Shown: positions 62,642 to 64,000 of the stretch, piece after piece | Position numbering within the stretch: the first letter of the stretch is position 1 | How the letters are laid out: every line of letters starts with the position of its first letter | DNA from: Hyphomicrobiales bacterium | GTDB lineage: Bacteria > Pseudomonadota > Alphaproteobacteria > Rhizobiales > Beijerinckiaceae | Reading direction: 5' to 3' | NCBI GenBank assembly: GCA_900470095.1 | Contig: UBZM01000041.1 | Location: forward strand, 28,015-92,014 | DNA length: 64,000 bases | Notes under the pieces: model-generated | The model's database searches: none | What the model was told of the DNA's origin: nothing | Seen by the model: the letters and a program-made list of their open reading frames with translations, nothing else | Made by a program: the position numbers and the translations under genes

Positions 62642-63211
62642 CTATCTCCGGACGAGGGCGACGAGATAGACGCTCTCGCCCGCGCCCGGGTTGAAGAAGG
62701 ACGAATCCGCCGGCGGCCCGAGCTGCAGGCAATCGCCCTGCTGCAGGGCGTGGGTGACGCCGCCTTCGCGGAATTCGAGCTCGCCCTGCAGAACCCAGAT
62801 CTGCTGGCGCTGGAACAGGAAGGCGGCGGCCGGATACGGCACCCGCACACCGGGCGGCAGCGAGATCTGCAGCAGCTCGAGAATATCTCCGGAAGGCGGC
62901 GAGATCGTCCGGCGGACATAGCCGGTTTCCGGGTCCTGCCAGACCGGCTGATGGCCATGGCGGCTGATGCGGTCTTCCGAGCGCTCGGCCAGCGCCAACA
63001 GCACTGAGAGCGACAGGCCAAAGGCCCCCGACAGCCGCCCGAGCACGGTTGCCGTCGGGCTTGCATCGCCGCGCTCGATCTTGCTGATCATCGCCTTTGA
63101 GACGCCTGAACGTTCGGCAAGATCGGCCAGCGACCAGCCGCGCGTGTCCCGTTCAATCCGGATGCGGGCGGCGATGGCCTGGTTGGGGTCGTCTTGGCTC
63201 TGGGAACGCAT
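62642..63211 (-). CDS. XRE-family regulator with C-terminal cupin domain
   Basis: A 189-residue regulator: helix-turn-helix (about 12-68, WSLADLAERSGVSKAMISKI, DASPTATVLGRLSGAFG) plus a cupin domain (about 110-185). This architecture often senses small metabolites. ATG 63211 is preferred; the upstream frame is Arg-rich and unlike the family. Divergent from an MFS gene with a strong palindrome between them, which points to control of that transporter. Confidence 0.92.
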   Translation of the reverse strand: MRSQSQDDPNQAIAARIRIERDTRGWSLADLAERSGVSKAMISKIERGDASPTATVLGRLSGAFGLSLSVLLALAERSEDRISRHGHQPVWQDPETGYVRRTISPPSGDILELLQISLPPGVRVPYPAAAFLFQRQQIWVLQGELEFREGGVTHALQQGDCLQLGPPADSSFFNPGAGESVYLVALVRR

Positions 63212-63309
63212 GGACTCTCGGTCTGCTTGCGAAGCGCGTCTTAAGCTCTTCCGGCGTCTCGCCCCTCCGCTCAAGAGGCTCGAACCGAAAAACGACGCAT
63301 CACGCCTGA

Positions 63310-63351
63310 ATCGTCTTCTATAGAAGCCATACGTATACTATAGGAGACGAT
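63310..63351. promoter_or_regulatory. Operator region between XRE-cupin regulator and MFS gene
   Basis: ATCGTCTTCTATAG (63310-63323) and CTATAGGAGACGAT (63338-63351) form a 13-of-14 inverted repeat. The left half contains the perfect 12-bp palindrome CTTCTATAGAAG (63315-63326), and TATACT (63334-63339) between the arms could be the MFS -10. Likely binding site of the divergent XRE regulator. Confidence 0.65.
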
Positions 63352-63398
63352 AGAGCGTCGGCGGATCGTTCCGCTCGGGCGCAGAAGGCCGGTGAGCG

Positions 63399-64000
63399 AT
63401 GCAGCCTGGGCTCCAAACTCTCGGCGGGACCACTTCCCCGCATGCCACGAAGGCGCGCTCGCTCGCGCTGCTCCTCCTCGCCGAAACCCTGGCGATGGCA
63501 GCCTGGTTCGCCTCTGCCGCCGCCGTCGCCGCGATCCGGCGGGAGCAGCCGCTCGACCCACTGAGCGAGGTGCTGCTCACCAGTTCCGTCCAGGCCGGCT
63601 TCGTCCTCGGCACGCTCGCGAGCAGCCTGCTCGGCCTGGCCGACCGCTTCGATCCGCGCCGCCTCTTTGCCCTCTCCGGAGCGGCCGCGGCCGCACTCAC
63701 CGCATCGCTCGCCCTGCTGCCGCCGGTCGGCCCCGTGACGATCGCCCTGCGGGTCCTGACCGGTCTGTGCATGGCCGGCATCTACCCGGTCGGCATGCGC
63801 ATCGCCGCGACCTGGGCGAACAAGGACCTCGGTCTGCTGATCGGCCTCCTGGTCGGCGCCCTCGTCATCGGCTCGGCGAGCCCGCATCTGCTCGGTGCCT
63901 TCGAGGGCATCGGCTGGCGCGGCATCTATCTCGGCGCTGCCGCCTCGACGCTGTGTGGCGCTCTTCTCATCCTGTTTGCCGGGCTCGGCCCCCATCTCGT
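63399..64000 (+). CDS. MFS transporter (partial, N-terminal part)
   Basis: About 200 codons of a plus-strand gene that runs off the right edge. ATG 63399 opens a frame with a polar leader followed by repeated hydrophobic helices: SLALLLLAETLAMAAWFASA, the motif-A-like GLADRFDPRRLFALSG loop, VLTGLCMAGIYPVGMRIAAT and LIGLLVGALVIGSASPHLLG. The helix order and loop fit the major facilitator superfamily; substrate unknown. It is divergent from the XRE-cupin regulator at 62642 and probably controlled by it. Confidence 0.85.
   Translation, partial: MQPGLQTLGGTTSPHATKARSLALLLLAETLAMAAWFASAAAVAAIRREQPLDPLSEVLLTSSVQAGFVLGTLASSLLGLADRFDPRRLFALSGAAAAALTASLALLPPVGPVTIALRVLTGLCMAGIYPVGMRIAATWANKDLGLLIGLLVGALVIGSASPHLLGAFEGIGWRGIYLGAAASTLCGALLILFAGLGPHL

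Noticed and set aside
1..64000. CRISPR arrays, tRNA genes, insertion sequences, toxin-antitoxin pairs, prophage
   Set aside because: No spaced repeats, cloverleaf sequences, transposases or phage genes were found in reading both strands.

Overview
The window reads as chromosomal DNA of a GC-rich alphaproteobacterium of the Hyphomicrobiales (Rhizobiales), most like a Bosea-type organism. The genus is an inference; the order is better supported. The supporting signs are a class I lysyl-tRNA synthetase, a direct-repeat SOS box (GTTC-N7-GTTC), a rhizobial-type PHO box, a Rhodopseudomonas-type pimelate operon and TRAP/TTT transporters. I see no rRNA, tRNA, CRISPR array, insertion sequence or prophage. 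Coding density is high and no gap exceeds 300 bases. The first and last genes are cut by the window edges.

Layout. (1) 1-8.3 kb: a uronate catabolic operon behind a divergent GntR gene. It holds uxaC, kduI, kduD, a kdgF-like cupin, a three-part TRAP transporter and a fructuronate reductase-like enzyme. It would import (oligo)uronates and funnel saturated and unsaturated uronates toward 2-keto-3-deoxygluconate; uxuA and KDG kinase/aldolase are not in the window. (2) 8.4-14.3 kb: an orphan amino-acid-type binding protein, an M20 amidohydrolase, lysK with a coupled nitroreductase, and a DUF808 membrane protein. (3) 14.3-28.0 kb: a dicarboxylate beta-oxidation island. The minus-strand genes lie in the order pimF-pimA-pimB-pimC-pimD, divergent from an enoyl-CoA hydratase/isomerase, an IclR regulator and a CaiB-type CoA transferase, and followed by a tctCBA uptake system. 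Two copies of a CTGCATCGCAG operator-like site lie in the divergent promoter. (4) 28.2-38.4 kb: a secreted trypsin-fold protein without a catalytic triad, a luciferase-like oxidoreductase, and the alpha-2-macroglobulin/penicillin-binding protein 1C pair. (5) 38.5-42.6 kb: an RND efflux pump and its adaptor. (6) 42.9-48.5 kb: the imuA-imuB-dnaE2 mutagenic translesion cassette with a LexA box at its promoter. (7) 48.6-61.0 kb: an almost complete carbon-phosphorus lyase island: phnCDE1E2 behind a PHO box, phnF, phnGHIJKLM, a DUF1045 2H-phosphoesterase, antisense phnN and a hexapeptide acetyltransferase. (8) 61.1-64 kb: a globin-coupled soluble chemoreceptor, an XRE-cupin regulator and a divergent, truncated MFS transporter.

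The most informative points are these. A 2H phosphoesterase sits where the cyclic phosphodiesterase PhnP is missing from the C-P lyase island. The SOS mutasome and the Pho-regulated phosphonate importer are read divergently from one ~220-bp region carrying both a LexA box and a PHO box. The pim island has paired operators 104 bp apart, about ten helical turns. The 28-29.6 kb gene is a peptidoglycan-binding-like/trypsin-fold protein in which all three catalytic positions appear to be lost. A strong palindrome separates the XRE-cupin regulator from the MFS gene.
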